Numbered from the stretch's first letter, positions 9,544-21,657 are shown. The stretch is 64,000 bases of DNA from Azospirillum brasilense (GCF_005222205.1 NZ_CP032345.1:2109501-2173500), one strand, 5' to 3'. The notes: generated by a model from the letters alone, not told the origin. Translations and numbers: made by a program.

Positions 9544-10011
9544 ATGCAGATCGACATCGGGATCGCGGAAGCCGACCGCAAGGCCATCGCCGACGGCCTG
9601 AACAACGTGCTCGCCGACACCTTCGCCCTGTACCTGAAGACGCATTCCTTCCACTGGAACGTCACGGGGCCGATGTTCAACACGCTCCACACCATGTTCA
9701 TGACCCAGTACACGGAGCTGTGGACCGCCCTGGACGAGGTGGCGGAGCGCATCCGCGCCCTCGGCTATCCGGCGCCGGGCAGCTTCTCGCAGTTCACCAA
9801 GCTCGCCTCGATCAAGGAGGAGCAGGGCGTCCCGAACGCGCAGGAGATGCTGCGCCAGCTCGTCGAGGGGCATGAGGCCGTCGCCCGCACCGCCCGGAAG
9901 GTCTTCCCGACCGCCGAGGAGGCCAACGACCAGCCGACCGCCGATCTGCTGACCCAGCGCCTGCAGATCCACGAGAAGACCGCCTGGATGCTGCGCTCCA
10001 TGCTGGAGTAG
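9544..10011 (+). CDS. dps: Dps-family ferritin-like DNA protection protein
   Basis: A 155-residue mini-ferritin. Dps dodecamers oxidise and store iron and protect DNA from peroxide. The ferroxidase-site segment [13 protein letters not shown] and the downstream [12 protein letters not shown] are classic Dps. The protein ends [21 protein letters not shown] stands 11 bases before ATG 9544, and the family N-terminus supports this start over 9499. The upstream Irr box predicts iron control. Confidence 0.93.
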   Translation: MQIDIGIAEADRKAIADGLNNVLADTFALYLKTHSFHWNVTGPMFNTLHTMFMTQYTELWTALDEVAERIRALGYPAPGSFSQFTKLASIKEEQGVPNAQEMLRQLVEGHEAVARTARKVFPTAEEANDQPTADLLTQRLQIHEKTAWMLRSMLE

Positions 10012-10054
10012 TCGCCGCCGAACGGCGGTTTGTGATTCGACTTTGTGATTCGGC

Positions 10055-10090
10055 GGGGCGCCGTCCTTCGGGGCGGCGCCCCGTCCTTTT
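10055..10090 (+). terminator. dps terminator
   Basis: Nine-bp GC stem 10055-10063 with 10074-10082, followed by GTCCTTTT. Confidence 0.65.
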
Positions 10091-10101
10091 GGGGCCAAAC
10101 A

Positions 10102-10139
10102 AAACAACCGGCAGGAAACAACCGGCAGGAAACAACCGG
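10102..10139. repeat. 14-bp tandem repeat, 2.7 copies
   Basis: The unit AAACAACCGGCAGG occurs at 10102-10115 and 10116-10129 and partly at 10130-10139. It lies between the dps terminator and doxX, in the likely promoter zone of doxX. Confidence 0.85.
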
Positions 10140-10190
10140 GTGGGGCCGCGCGTTCTCCTTGGATGTCCGATGGACGCGGGAGAGGGCGCC

Positions 10191-10646
10191 ATGGCCTCCT
10201 ACAATTACGACCGGGTGCGGGGAGCGGACCGGGCGGCGACGGGCGGGCAGGATGTCCTGCTGCTGGCCGCGAGGCTGCTGATCGGGGCGATCTTCGTGCA
10301 GAGCGGCTTCGGCAAGCTGATGGACCTCGGCGCGTTCGCCGGGAGCCTGGAAGGGCAGGGACTGCCCATGCCGATGCTGCTGGCCGCGCTGGGCGGTGCG
10401 GTGGAGTGCTTCGGCGGGCTGGCCGTGGTGCTGGGGGCCTGGACGCGGCTGGCCGCGGCGGCGGTGGTCCTCTTCACCATCATGGCGACGCTGATCGCCC
10501 ACCGCTACTGGACCTACCCGCCGGAGGCCCAGGGGATGCAGCGCATCCAGTTCATGAAGAACCTCGCCATCATCGGCGGCTTCCTCGCGCTGATCGCCGC
10601 CGGGGCCGGGCGGTTCAGCGTGGACGGCTTGATGAACCGGCGGTAG
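10191..10646 (+). CDS. DoxX family membrane protein
   Basis: 151 residues with four predicted transmembrane helices in the DoxX pattern: LLAARLLIGAIFVQSGFGKL, then LLAALGGAVECFGGLAVVLG, an AAAAVVLFTIMATLIAHRYW helix and a C-terminal helix. ATG 10191 is preceded by GGGAGAGG, better than the ATG at 10170. DoxX proteins are linked to thiol/redox stress in several bacteria; trxB lies convergent next door, but a shared role is only suggestive. Confidence 0.85.
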   Translation: MASYNYDRVRGADRAATGGQDVLLLAARLLIGAIFVQSGFGKLMDLGAFAGSLEGQGLPMPMLLAALGGAVECFGGLAVVLGAWTRLAAAAVVLFTIMATLIAHRYWTYPPEAQGMQRIQFMKNLAIIGGFLALIAAGAGRFSVDGLMNRR

Positions 10647-10673
10647 GAGGGGGCCGGTCGCCCGGCCCCCTCC
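10646..10673. terminator. Hairpin between convergent doxX and trxB
   Basis: Perfect 12-bp stem 10646-10657 with 10662-10673, beginning inside the doxX stop codon. There is little U-tract on either strand, so it may act with Rho or as a 3' stabiliser. Confidence 0.55.
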
Positions 10674-10682
10674 ATAAAAGGC

Positions 10683-11669
10683 TTACCAGTTGCCCGCCGG
10701 GCTCGGCTCGCCCTCGTGGTGGGCCAGCCAGCGCTCGGCCTCCAGGGCGGCCATGCAGCCCATGCCGGCGGCGGTGACGGCCTGCCGGTAGATCTTGTCC
10801 TTCACGTCGCCCGCGGCGAAGACGCCCGGCACGTTGGTGGCCGTCGAGTCGGGGGCGGTGACGATGTAGCCCTCGGAGTCGGTCTCCACCTTGCCCTGGA
10901 AGACGGCGGTGGCCGGCACATGGCCGATGGCGACGAAGACGCCGGCCACCGGGATCACCCGCTCCTCGCCCGACTTCACGTTCTTGACGCGCACGCCGGT
11001 GACGCCGCGCGGGTTGCCCAGCGAGCCGTCGCCCTCGCCGACGATCTCCTCGACGACGCTGTCCCACACCACCTCGATCTTGGGGTTGCGGAACAGCCGG
11101 TCCTGCATGATCCGCTCGGCGCGGAAGCTGTCGCGGCGGTGGATGACCGTCACCTTGGAGGCGTGGTTGGTGAGGTACAGCGCCTCTTCCACCGCGGAGT
11201 TGCCGCCGCCGATCACCGCGATCTCCTTGCCGCGGAAGAAGAAGCCGTCGCAGGTGGCGCAGGCCGACACGCCGAAGCCGCGGTAGATCTCCTCGCTGGA
11301 GATGCCCAGCCAGCGCGCCTGGGCGCCGGTCGCGATGATGACGCTGTCGGCGGTGTAGGTGTCGCCCGAGTCGCCCTTACAGACGAAGGGGCGCTGGCTG
11401 AAGTCGACGTCGGTGATCAGGTCGAAGACCATCTTGGTCCCGACATGCTCGGCCTGCTTCTGCATCTGCTCCATCAGCCACGGCCCCTGGATGGGGTCGG
11501 CGAAGCCGGGATAATTCTCGACGTCGGTGGTGATCATGAGCTGGCCGCCCGGCTGCATGCCCTGCACCATCAGCGGCTGCAGGTTGGCGCGCGCCGCGTA
11601 GATGGCCGCGGTGTAGCCGGCGGGACCGGCGCCGATGATGAGAACCTTGGTGTGGTGGGTGCTGGGCAT
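10683..11669 (-). CDS. trxB: Thioredoxin reductase
   Basis: A 328-residue FAD/NADPH flavoprotein that reduces thioredoxin. It has an N-terminal FAD dinucleotide fold (LIIGAGPAGYTAAIYAARA), the redox-active CATC in GVSACATCDGFFFRG, an NADPH fold (IAVIGGGNSAVEEAL) and a C-terminal FAD segment with GVFAAGDV. I begin at ATG 11669 (MPSTHHTKV), which fits the family N-terminus. The open frame to 11777 has no homologous sequence. Confidence 0.95.
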   Translation of the reverse strand: MPSTHHTKVLIIGAGPAGYTAAIYAARANLQPLMVQGMQPGGQLMITTDVENYPGFADPIQGPWLMEQMQKQAEHVGTKMVFDLITDVDFSQRPFVCKGDSGDTYTADSVIIATGAQARWLGISSEEIYRGFGVSACATCDGFFFRGKEIAVIGGGNSAVEEALYLTNHASKVTVIHRRDSFRAERIMQDRLFRNPKIEVVWDSVVEEIVGEGDGSLGNPRGVTGVRVKNVKSGEERVIPVAGVFVAIGHVPATAVFQGKVETDSEGYIVTAPDSTATNVPGVFAAGDVKDKIYRQAVTAAGMGCMAALEAERWLAHHEGEPSPAGNW

Positions 11670-11816
11670 CGCTCTGTCCGTCACGATCTGGGCTGGCGCG
11701 GACCATAGGGCCGCGCCGAACATATGGTCCAGATCCGGCCCGCTGTCATCGGAAAGCCTGCCATGCCGGCCCATCATGGAGACGATGTTTCACCCCGGCC
11801 GTCCGGGGAACGCCCC

Positions 11817-12461
11817 TCAGCGGCGCGCCGGCGCGGCCGCCGTCCGGTTCTTCAGCCAGGCGCCGACGCGGTGACGCCACTGCTCGTGCCAGATGTAGAC
11901 GCTGTTGCGGACCCAGTTCATCTGCACCGCGCGGCGCCGGCCCTCGAAGGAATGGTGCCCGTGCCAGGAGGTGTCGGAGCGGCGGAAGCACAGCAGCGTG
12001 CCCTCGTCCGGCGGCACCTCGGCGGCGTAATCCTCCAGGTTCGGGCTGCGCAGCACGCGCAGGCGCCCGCCCGACGCCTCCCAGGGCGGGTTCATGTAGA
12101 TCAGGACGGTGACGATCTTGCTGGCCGAATCGGGGTGGATCCTGCCGTCGGTCGCCCGGCACATGCCGCGGGCGGTGAACATGGTCGGGTAGCGCGACAG
12201 GTCCAGACCGAACTTCTCCGAGAAGGCCTGGCAGACCGCCGCGCCGCGCAGCTCCTCGATCAGCGCGTCGAAGGCCGGCCCCTGCGGAAAGACGCCGAGC
12301 GGGATCGAGCCGGGCTTGTCCACCTTGGGGTAGTCGCGGTGCAGGGCCTCCAGATGCTCCCGCTTCACGAAGCCGGGGACGCAGAGGAAGTCGAACGGCT
12401 CGTGCTGCAGCGGGGTGGCGCGGAAGCGGTCCAGATCCAGCATGGAGGCGGGCGTGGACAT
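11817..12461 (-). CDS. 2OG-Fe(II) oxygenase-like protein A
   Basis: 214 residues with a prolyl-4-hydroxylase-type cupin pattern. The HxD of GRIHPDSAS and the distal histidine in SWHGHHSFEGRRRAVQMNW would bind iron, and the RR/R that follows would bind 2-oxoglutarate. The conserved IYMNPPWEASGG strand lies between. Substrate unknown. It lies 22 bp downstream of a second oxygenase-like gene on the same strand, so the two are probably co-transcribed. TGGAG precedes ATG 12461. Confidence 0.75.
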   Translation of the reverse strand: MSTPASMLDLDRFRATPLQHEPFDFLCVPGFVKREHLEALHRDYPKVDKPGSIPLGVFPQGPAFDALIEELRGAAVCQAFSEKFGLDLSRYPTMFTARGMCRATDGRIHPDSASKIVTVLIYMNPPWEASGGRLRVLRSPNLEDYAAEVPPDEGTLLCFRRSDTSWHGHHSFEGRRRAVQMNWVRNSVYIWHEQWRHRVGAWLKNRTAAAPARR

Positions 12462-12483
12462 GGGGCGGTCTCCAGACGGCAGC

Positions 12484-13140
12484 TCAGGCCACGGGCGTGT
12501 CGGGGAAGGCGAGCTCGTGGCGGGCGCGCCATTCCGGGCCGACATAGTTCACGATGATCGACTTGCGCACGCCGCGGATCGGGCGCGGGGCGAAGCCATG
12601 CCACGTGTTCGTTCCGGGAACGAAGACCAATCCCCCGTTGAAGGCGTAGGGCGCGCGGGTGACGACGGTGCGGGTGGCGTCCAGCACGTCGGTGCCCCAG
12701 CCGGCGCAGTCCGGCCCCTTGGAGAGATAGATCAGCATCGTGAACTTCTTGACGCCGATGTCGGTGTGCGGCTCCAGCCAGAAGCCGTCGGTGTCCTGGC
12801 AGTATTCGATGCGCAGCGAGGTGCCGGCCAGATCGACGCCGCAGGTCCGCTCGATCGCCTCCGTCACCGCCCGCCGCTGGAAGGCCGTGGCGACCGCGTC
12901 GCAGACGGGGTGCTCGGCCCGGCTGCGGGCGCAGAAATAGCTGCGGGTGGCGTTGTTGGTGTCGCGCTTGCCCATGGTGTCGCCGACCGGTGGCGGCGCC
13001 CAGGGCAGGCCGGCGATGCCGTCCGCGGCCTCATCGGGAAGAGCGCGCGACAGCAGCCAGTGGCGATAGGGCTCATCCCGGGTCGGGGCGTTGTCCAGGC
13101 AGCGGATGAAGGCATCCTGGACCGCGTCAGGCGAAACCAT
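12484..13140 (-). CDS. 2OG-Fe(II) oxygenase-like protein B
   Basis: 218 residues. The iron site is suggested by WLEPHTDIGVKKFTMLIYL (HxD) and the distal histidine in PGTNTWHGFAPRPIRGVRKS. That places it in the same broad superfamily as its downstream neighbour, though the sequences differ. The start is uncertain: ATG 13140 has only a weak ribosome site, and the frame stays open to 13194. The pair may act on one substrate, protein or small molecule; I cannot tell. Confidence 0.7.
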   Translation of the reverse strand: MVSPDAVQDAFIRCLDNAPTRDEPYRHWLLSRALPDEAADGIAGLPWAPPPVGDTMGKRDTNNATRSYFCARSRAEHPVCDAVATAFQRRAVTEAIERTCGVDLAGTSLRIEYCQDTDGFWLEPHTDIGVKKFTMLIYLSKGPDCAGWGTDVLDATRTVVTRAPYAFNGGLVFVPGTNTWHGFAPRPIRGVRKSIIVNYVGPEWRARHELAFPDTPVA

Positions 13141-13303
13141 GCGAAAAGATCCAATGCGTCCCAGCGGCAGAAGCGAATTACCATGGGGCGGCACACGCGC
13201 TAAATGAATTAGAGTTCATGAACCGTTTGACAGGATTCCCCCTGAACAGCGCAAGCATACGGCGATGCGTTGCGGCATCGCGAAGCGCCCTGTATCCTGG
13301 ATT

Positions 13304-14293
13304 TCAGGCGCTGTGCTTGGCGCGGTGGGCCATGAGGCGATGGCGCAACTCCTCGGCGACTTGCCGGGTGTCATCCAACGTTGGGTAGGTCCAGTGTTCC
13401 AGGGCGCCGGTGAAGGGCCGGGTGATGCCCTCCTTGTAGAGTTCCTCGTGGAAGCTGCGGAACTTGGGCGAGCCGCCCTCAAGCTCGATCACATAGACCG
13501 GCTTTCCGGTGGAGCAGGCCTCCGAAGTCATCGACACGCTGTCGCAGGTCACCACCACCGCGTCGGCCAGCCCGAGATAGGCGAAATAGGGGTTCTCGCC
13601 GGTGCCGTCCCACACCTCCGCCGGCAGGCCGTTCAGGCGCGCGCGCAGGATCGCCTCGTTGTCGGCGCCGGTGCGGCGCGACGGCGTGACCATCAGCCCG
13701 GCCCCCTTGCTGCGGGCCAGCTCCGACAGCTTCTCCGCGACGTCGCCCATGATGGTCGGGGTCAGGGCGTAGACGCCGTTGGTGCCGCCGATCAGCACGG
13801 CGACCCGCGGGTGCGGCAGGTCGGCGAGCCGGGGGGCGTGGCGCTGCGCGGCCTCGGCCAGCAGTTTGGGGGTCACGCGGTGCAGGGCGCCGCGGGTGGC
13901 CATGACGTTGGGGCCGCGCAGCCGGTCGTGGCGGGGCACCACGACGAGGCCGAAATGGCGCGGGTTGATCTGCGGGTCCTGGATGTAGACGGTGAAGGTC
14001 CGCCCGCGCGACTGCTTGCTGGCGGCCAGCAGCGGCGCGATGGCCTGGCGACCCGAGCCGATCATCAGGTCGGGCCAGGGCGCGCGGATGGGATCGCCCT
14101 CCGGCCCGGCGGCGAAGCGGTTGCCCAGCCGCAGGAAGGGGCTGAGCTGACGCCACGGGCTGCGCAGCCGCACGCGCTTCACGACGGGGGTGAGGCCCAG
14201 CGCCTCGGCAAGGCCGATGCACTGGTTTTCCATGCCGGGCTTGCCGTCCGACACGACCCAGCAGGTAAGGGAACCGGAAATGGTGGAATGCAT
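13304..14293 (-). CDS. Mitochondrial-fission ELM1-like (DUF1022) protein
   Basis: 329 residues of the ELM1/DUF1022 family, which looks glycosyltransferase-like. It opens CWVVSDGKPGMENQ, then has VAVLIGGTNGVYALT. The C-terminal half has DAVVVTCDSVSMTSEAC and GKPVYVIELEGGSPKF, resembling a nucleotide-sugar site. Bacterial members are uncharacterised; a sugar-transfer role is inferred from fold resemblance. ATG 14293 is used; GTG 14299 is equally open. It is divergent from an AsnC regulator and lies upstream of the two oxygenase-like genes on the same strand. Confidence 0.75.
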   Translation of the reverse strand: MHSTISGSLTCWVVSDGKPGMENQCIGLAEALGLTPVVKRVRLRSPWRQLSPFLRLGNRFAAGPEGDPIRAPWPDLMIGSGRQAIAPLLAASKQSRGRTFTVYIQDPQINPRHFGLVVVPRHDRLRGPNVMATRGALHRVTPKLLAEAAQRHAPRLADLPHPRVAVLIGGTNGVYALTPTIMGDVAEKLSELARSKGAGLMVTPSRRTGADNEAILRARLNGLPAEVWDGTGENPYFAYLGLADAVVVTCDSVSMTSEACSTGKPVYVIELEGGSPKFRSFHEELYKEGITRPFTGALEHWTYPTLDDTRQVAEELRHRLMAHRAKHSA

Positions 14294-14469
14294 CGTCACA
14301 CGAATGGTTTGGGGGTGCGGCTGGTTGTCGCGCCTGGATGGGCATCGGGGCTGGATACATCGATAGAAAGTTTTTCCACCGGCGCCGATATGGGTTTCTT
14401 GCTTGGCGTGGATGGCTGCGCCGTGTAATATCCTTTCTTCAAATCACCCCCGGAGCGACCGAGCAAACC

Positions 14470-15024
14470 ATGCGGCGGGTCAAACTCGACCGAATTGACC
14501 GGCGGATTTTGCGCGACCTGCAAAATGACGGCCGGATGACCAATGTAGAACTCGCGAGGCGTGCCGGCATCTCTGCCCCTCCGTGTTTGCGGCGTGTCCG
14601 CGCCTTGGAAGAGGCGGGCTTCATCCGCGGCTATCACGCCGACATCAACCCCGACGCGCTCGGGTTCGGTGTCACCGTGTTCGCCCAGGTCGGCCTGTCC
14701 AGCCAAGCTGAAGTGGACCTAAAGAAATTCGAGGAACTCGTCAACTCCTGGCCCATGGTGCGTGAGTGCAACATGCTGGCCGGTGAATACGATTTCCTGC
14801 TGAAGATCGTGGCGGAGGACTGGGACGACTACCAGCGCTTCCTGACCACGAAGCTGACGGCGGCGCCCAACGTGTCGCATGTGAAGTCAGCCCTGTCGAT
14901 CCGCACGTCGAAGCACACGCCCGGTGTGCCGATCGACGTCGACTCGCCGGACATCCCCGATTCGCTGGAGGATGACGACGAGGAGGACGAGGACGAGTCC
15001 TCGACCCGTGTGGCGCGCCGCTGA
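14470..15024 (+). CDS. Lrp/AsnC family transcriptional regulator
   Basis: 184 residues. The N-terminal winged helix (KLDRIDRRILRDLQNDGRMT, then LARRAGISAPPCLRRVRALE) binds DNA, and an AsnC ligand-binding/oligomerisation domain runs from about residue 65 to 150 (LAGEYDFLLKIVAEDW). The last about 30 residues form an unusual tail, with DDDEEDEDESS followed by RVARR, beyond the usual 150-165 residue length. It is divergent from the ELM1-like gene, which it may control. A hairpin at 15058-15101 follows. Confidence 0.9.
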   Translation: MRRVKLDRIDRRILRDLQNDGRMTNVELARRAGISAPPCLRRVRALEEAGFIRGYHADINPDALGFGVTVFAQVGLSSQAEVDLKKFEELVNSWPMVRECNMLAGEYDFLLKIVAEDWDDYQRFLTTKLTAAPNVSHVKSALSIRTSKHTPGVPIDVDSPDIPDSLEDDDEEDEDESSTRVARR

Positions 15025-15057
15025 CGCGGCTCCGCACCGACGCATAGCCATTCACGG

Positions 15058-15101
15058 ACAGCCGGCATCGCACCCACCCTGTGGAGCGCGTTGCCGGCTG
15101 T
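15058..15101 (+). terminator. Possible terminator hairpin after the AsnC gene
   Basis: ACAGCCGGCA (15058-15067) pairs with TGCCGGCTGT (15092-15101) across a 24-nt loop. No clear U-tract. Confidence 0.35.
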
Positions 15102-15264
15102 TCGCGTTTCGGGAACAGGCATCCTCGCGCAATTTTATGACGGCGAGCGTTTCCGAAAATGGATTCCAGCCCGTCTTCGCACGTGCGGTGCTTTGACACG
15201 GCGAAGGTGCTAAACTTGTGTGACACCGACTTTGCCGCTTTATGCCCGTGACCGGGAGACGATG

Positions 15265-16176
15265 ATGGCCTCACCCCGCCGCCGTGCCCTTCCGCCGCGC
15301 CTTTTCCTGCCGACGCTGGCGCTCGCCGCCGCCCTGACTCTTCCGCCCCTGCTCGGCTCTTCGCCGGCCGTGGCGGCCACGCCGGGCGTCCATGCGGAGG
15401 AGATCGTCCGCTTCCCCTCGCTCGACGCCGACCTGACCAGCGGCGCCCCGACGCCCCTGACCGGGCGCTTCCTGCGCCCCAAGGCCGACGGCCCCTATCC
15501 CACCGTCGTCCTTCTGCACGGCTGCAGCGGCCTCTACGCCAAGACCGGGCGGGTGGCGTCCCGGCACATCGACTGGGCGCTGACGCTGCGCGAGCAGGGC
15601 TACGCGGTGCTGATGGTCGACAGCTTCGGCCCGCGCGGCGTGGCGGAGGTCTGCACGGTCAAGGACCGTCCCGTCCGGGCGACGGAGGAGCGCAAGCGCG
15701 ACGCCTGGGCGGCGCTGGCCTATCTGCGCGCGCGCAGCGACGTGGACAGCGACCGGATCGCCCTGATGGGCTGGTCGCAGGGGGCGGGCACGGTGCTGGC
15801 CGCCTACGGGCCGGGCGGGCAGGGGAACGGCTTCCGCGCCGCCATCGCCTTCTATCCCGGCTGCCGGACGCCGCTGAGCGACGCCGACTGGCAACCGGAG
15901 GGCCCGCTGCTGATGCTGCTGGGCGGCAAGGACGAATGGACGCCGGCCGAGCGCTGCCTGGAACTGGCGAACCGCGAGCCGGTGAAGGAGCGCACCGAGG
16001 TGGTGGTCTATCCCGACGCCCATCACGGCTTCGACTCCCCCCATTCGCCGCTGCGCAAGCGGCGCAATCTGGCGACCGCCCCGGCGGGCGAGGCGACGGT
16101 CGGCACCGACGAGTCCGCCCGCAAGGACGCCATCGAACGGGTCAGCGCCTTCCTGGCGGAGCGGCTGCGGGGCTAG
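15265..16176 (+). CDS. Secreted dienelactone hydrolase-like alpha/beta hydrolase
   Basis: 303 residues with a signal peptide (LFLPTLALAAALTLPPLL core, cleavage near AVAA). The catalytic set is visible: nucleophile serine in GWSQG, aspartate in LLGGKDEWTP and histidine in DAHHGFD. The HGCSG segment would form the oxyanion hole. DLH-type hydrolases cleave esters or lactones; the substrate here is unknown. GGGAG sits six bases before ATG 15265, preferred over ATG 15262. A 20-bp terminator stem follows. Confidence 0.85.
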   Translation: MASPRRRALPPRLFLPTLALAAALTLPPLLGSSPAVAATPGVHAEEIVRFPSLDADLTSGAPTPLTGRFLRPKADGPYPTVVLLHGCSGLYAKTGRVASRHIDWALTLREQGYAVLMVDSFGPRGVAEVCTVKDRPVRATEERKRDAWAALAYLRARSDVDSDRIALMGWSQGAGTVLAAYGPGGQGNGFRAAIAFYPGCRTPLSDADWQPEGPLLMLLGGKDEWTPAERCLELANREPVKERTEVVVYPDAHHGFDSPHSPLRKRRNLATAPAGEATVGTDESARKDAIERVSAFLAERLRG

Positions 16177-16195
16177 CAGGCTGTTCCAGGGATGA

Positions 16196-16241
16196 AAACG
16201 AAACGCCCCGCACCGGCTGTCGGTGCGGGGCGTTTCGTTTC
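16196..16241. terminator. Very strong bidirectional terminator between hydrolase and greA
   Basis: Perfect 20-bp stem 16196-16215 with 16221-16240, loop GCTGT, with AAA/TTT-rich ends. Confidence 0.85.
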
Positions 16242-16302
16242 GGCTCGCGGTCGGTGGCGGGGCGGTGTCTTGCGAACCGGCCCCTGAAGCTTGAACCCGC
16301 GC

Positions 16303-16776
16303 TTATTTGAAGGCGACGGTGACGATCTCGTAGACCTTGGAGCCGCCCGGCGTGGAGACTTCCACGCTGTCGCCGACCGACTTGTTGATCAGCGCGCGGG
16401 CCAGCGGCGCCTGGATGGACAGCATGCCGTTCTTGATGTCGCTCTCGTCCTGGCCGACGATCTGGTAGGTGATCTCCTCGTCGGTGTCCTCGTCCGCGAG
16501 CGTGACGGTGGCGCCGAACTTCACCGCACTGCCGGACAGCTTCGTCGGGTCGATGACCTCGGCGCGGCTGATCTTGTCCTCCAGCTCCGCGACGCGGCCC
16601 TCGATGAAGCTCTGGCGTTCACGCGCGGCGGTGTATTCGGCGTTCTCCGACAGGTCCCCGTGCTCACGCGCCTCGGCGATCGCCTTGATGACGTTGGGCC
16701 GTTCGACAGTCTTGAGGTGCTTCAACTCCTCTTGCAGGCGGTTGTATCCCGCCGCAGTCATTGGAACTTTTTCCAT
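16303..16776 (-). CDS. greA: Transcription elongation factor GreA
   Basis: 157 residues. It is the RNA-polymerase secondary-channel factor that stimulates cleavage of backtracked RNA. The N-terminal coiled coil carries [19 protein letters not shown] with the acidic tip residues. The C-terminal FKBP-like domain ends [16 protein letters not shown]. It lies directly downstream of carB on the same strand, an order common in alphaproteobacteria, with an intervening hairpin that may limit readthrough. Confidence 0.96.
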   Translation of the reverse strand: MEKVPMTAAGYNRLQEELKHLKTVERPNVIKAIAEAREHGDLSENAEYTAARERQSFIEGRVAELEDKISRAEVIDPTKLSGSAVKFGATVTLADEDTDEEITYQIVGQDESDIKNGMLSIQAPLARALINKSVGDSVEVSTPGGSKVYEIVTVAFK

Positions 16777-16819
16777 CGTTCAATCCATCACCATGCCGAC
16801 GCAGCGCCCTGGGAAAGCT

Positions 16820-16850
16820 ACGGCGCGGCGGAGGAGGTCCGCCGCGCCGT
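16820..16850 (-). terminator. Hairpin between carB and greA
   Basis: Perfect 13-bp stem 16820-16832 with 16838-16850 immediately after carB. Only a weak CTTT follows on the minus strand, so it may be partial or Rho-assisted. Confidence 0.5.
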
Positions 16851-16858
16851 AAACCGTC

Positions 16859-20110
<3,252 letters not shown>

Positions 20111-20431
20111 GGGTCCGCTTCTCGACGTTCGTGCAGCAAAAGCCCCCTCGCGCCATTGGCCCCTTGGCAGGGGCGCGGGTGTGAGGGGGCACGGATCAAT
20201 ATGTCGTTGCGAGGCCCCTTTATAGGGAACAAGGCGGCGCGGGGGAAGGGGTGGGATGATGCGCGGGCCACATGTCTGAAACATCGCCAGCGGGCGGCGA
20301 GGCAAGGCTTGAACCCGCGCCGAAAGGGCGTCATCAATCGGGGTGCGCCGGAAACCCGGCGTTTCCCGATCTTCACCAGCGGGAGAAGCCCGCACACCCG
20401 TCCTGACCGCCTCCGGAGTTCGCGCCCGACG
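20111..20431. other. 321-bp divergent intergenic region between carB and a PAS_5 gene
   Basis: It contains a REP-like imperfect palindrome at about 20139-20193, with GCCCCCTC and GAGGGGGC ends around a GGCCCC...GGGGC core. The rest should hold the carB promoter. I see no clear operator or attenuator peptide. Confidence 0.5.
20139..20193. repeat. Short REP-like palindrome upstream of carB
   Basis: Imperfect inverted repeat with CCCCCTC/GAGGGGG ends and GC-rich core, resembling in style the larger elements at 21.7 and 62.7 kb but not identical to them. A carB leader hairpin is an alternative. Confidence 0.4.
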
Positions 20432-21253
20432 ATGACCCACGCTTTCGCCAAGGACAGCCGCGCCTGCGCCGCCTGCGTTTCGTGGGGGGGCGACCGCGCC
20501 CTGTCGGACGACAACACGCTCGTCCACGTCGACCGCTACAGCGCGGAGGGGGAGTGCCGGACGGCGACCAGCCAGGATTACCGGAAGGTCACGCGCTCCT
20601 ACCACACCTGCGCGACCTGGGCGCCGCTGCCGATGCTGAAGAAGCATGGCGGGCGGCCGGAGCGCCAGCCGGTCTTCGCCAGCCGCCCCGCCCCCGCTCC
20701 CGCGCCGAAGCCGGTCCCGGAGGCCGTGGCGGCCGCGCCGGTGCGCGTGGTCACGGCCGCCGCCCCCGCCGTTCCGCCGCCGCCCCCCGCGCCGCCGGTC
20801 TGCCGGTCGGAGCCGCTGGACCTCGAGCAGATCCCGCAGATCGCCAGCCTGCTCTACGTCCACTGGCGGCGCGTCCTCCGCGGGCGCGCGATGCCGGAGG
20901 CGCGCGACATCGACACCGCGCAGATCCGCGAATGCGTGCCGCGCCTGTGCCTGATGGAGCCGTTGCGCGGCGGCGAGGATTTCCTCTACCGCGCCTGCGG
21001 GCGGGCGGTGCAGCGGCGGATCGGGCAGCGCGCGGTGCCGCGCCCGGTCAGCGACTGCCACCCCGCCGAAGCGGCGGCACGCTTCAACGCCGACCTGCGC
21101 GCCTGCCTGGAGACAGGCGAGCCGCGCGGCCTTCTGGTGCGCGACGACCCGATGCTGCCGGGCGCGCGCTTCGTCGAACTGCTGCTGCCGCTGGCCGACG
21201 AGCACGGCCGCCCGGCTTGCGTGCTGGCTTTCCGGCACGTGCCGGGGGGCTGA
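20432..21253 (+). CDS. PAS_5-domain protein with cysteine-rich N-terminus
   Basis: 273 residues. Residues 1-70 carry several cysteines ([21 protein letters not shown]), which could bind a metal. A proline/alanine linker (about 80-120) follows. The C-terminal half fits the alphaproteobacterial PAS_5 family (PF07310): [20 protein letters not shown] and [16 protein letters not shown]. No output domain is present. The ribosome site is weak, so the start is uncertain. Its stop lies 11 bp before the next small membrane gene, suggesting an operon. Confidence 0.65.
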   Translation: MTHAFAKDSRACAACVSWGGDRALSDDNTLVHVDRYSAEGECRTATSQDYRKVTRSYHTCATWAPLPMLKKHGGRPERQPVFASRPAPAPAPKPVPEAVAAAPVRVVTAAAPAVPPPPPAPPVCRSEPLDLEQIPQIASLLYVHWRRVLRGRAMPEARDIDTAQIRECVPRLCLMEPLRGGEDFLYRACGRAVQRRIGQRAVPRPVSDCHPAEAAARFNADLRACLETGEPRGLLVRDDPMLPGARFVELLLPLADEHGRPACVLAFRHVPGG

Positions 21254-21264
21254 CGGAGGCGGCG

Positions 21265-21657
21265 GTGCCCTGGAACGTACAGCCCCCGCCGGAGCCGCCA
21301 CCGGAGCCTCCGATCCCCGCCCCCGGCGGTGCCAGGCCCGGCGCCGATATGGTGGGGGTCTGGCCGTCCACCGTCTGGATCGTCGTCGGCACGCTCTTCT
21401 ATCTGGAACACCCACAGAGCTTCGCCGGCTGGAAGGGCGCGCTCTATTATGTGGTCGGCACCGCCGTCGTGGCTCTGGTGATCGGCCTCGTCAGCCTGAA
21501 CCTGCGCCGCGCCGTCGCCGGGATGCTGGCCGAGGTGTTTCCCCGCCGCGACCGTTTCACCGACCTCGTCAGCCTGATGCTGCGGCTGATGCTGGCCACC
21601 GCGGAGGGCATGCTGGTGGCCCTGTTCGCCCGCTGGACGCTGGGCGCTCTGGGGTAG
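21265..21657 (+). CDS. Small hypothetical membrane protein (130 aa, GTG start)
   Basis: GGAGG at 21255-21259, five bases before GTG 21265 and just after the PAS gene stop, fixes this start. A proline-rich N-terminal segment is followed by three predicted membrane helices (around residues 32-48, 58-78 and 105-125). Unrecognised family. Tight spacing implies translation coupled to the PAS_5 gene, so the two products may work together. Confidence 0.6.
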   Translation: MPWNVQPPPEPPPEPPIPAPGGARPGADMVGVWPSTVWIVVGTLFYLEHPQSFAGWKGALYYVVGTAVVALVIGLVSLNLRRAVAGMLAEVFPRRDRFTDLVSLMLRLMLATAEGMLVALFARWTLGALG

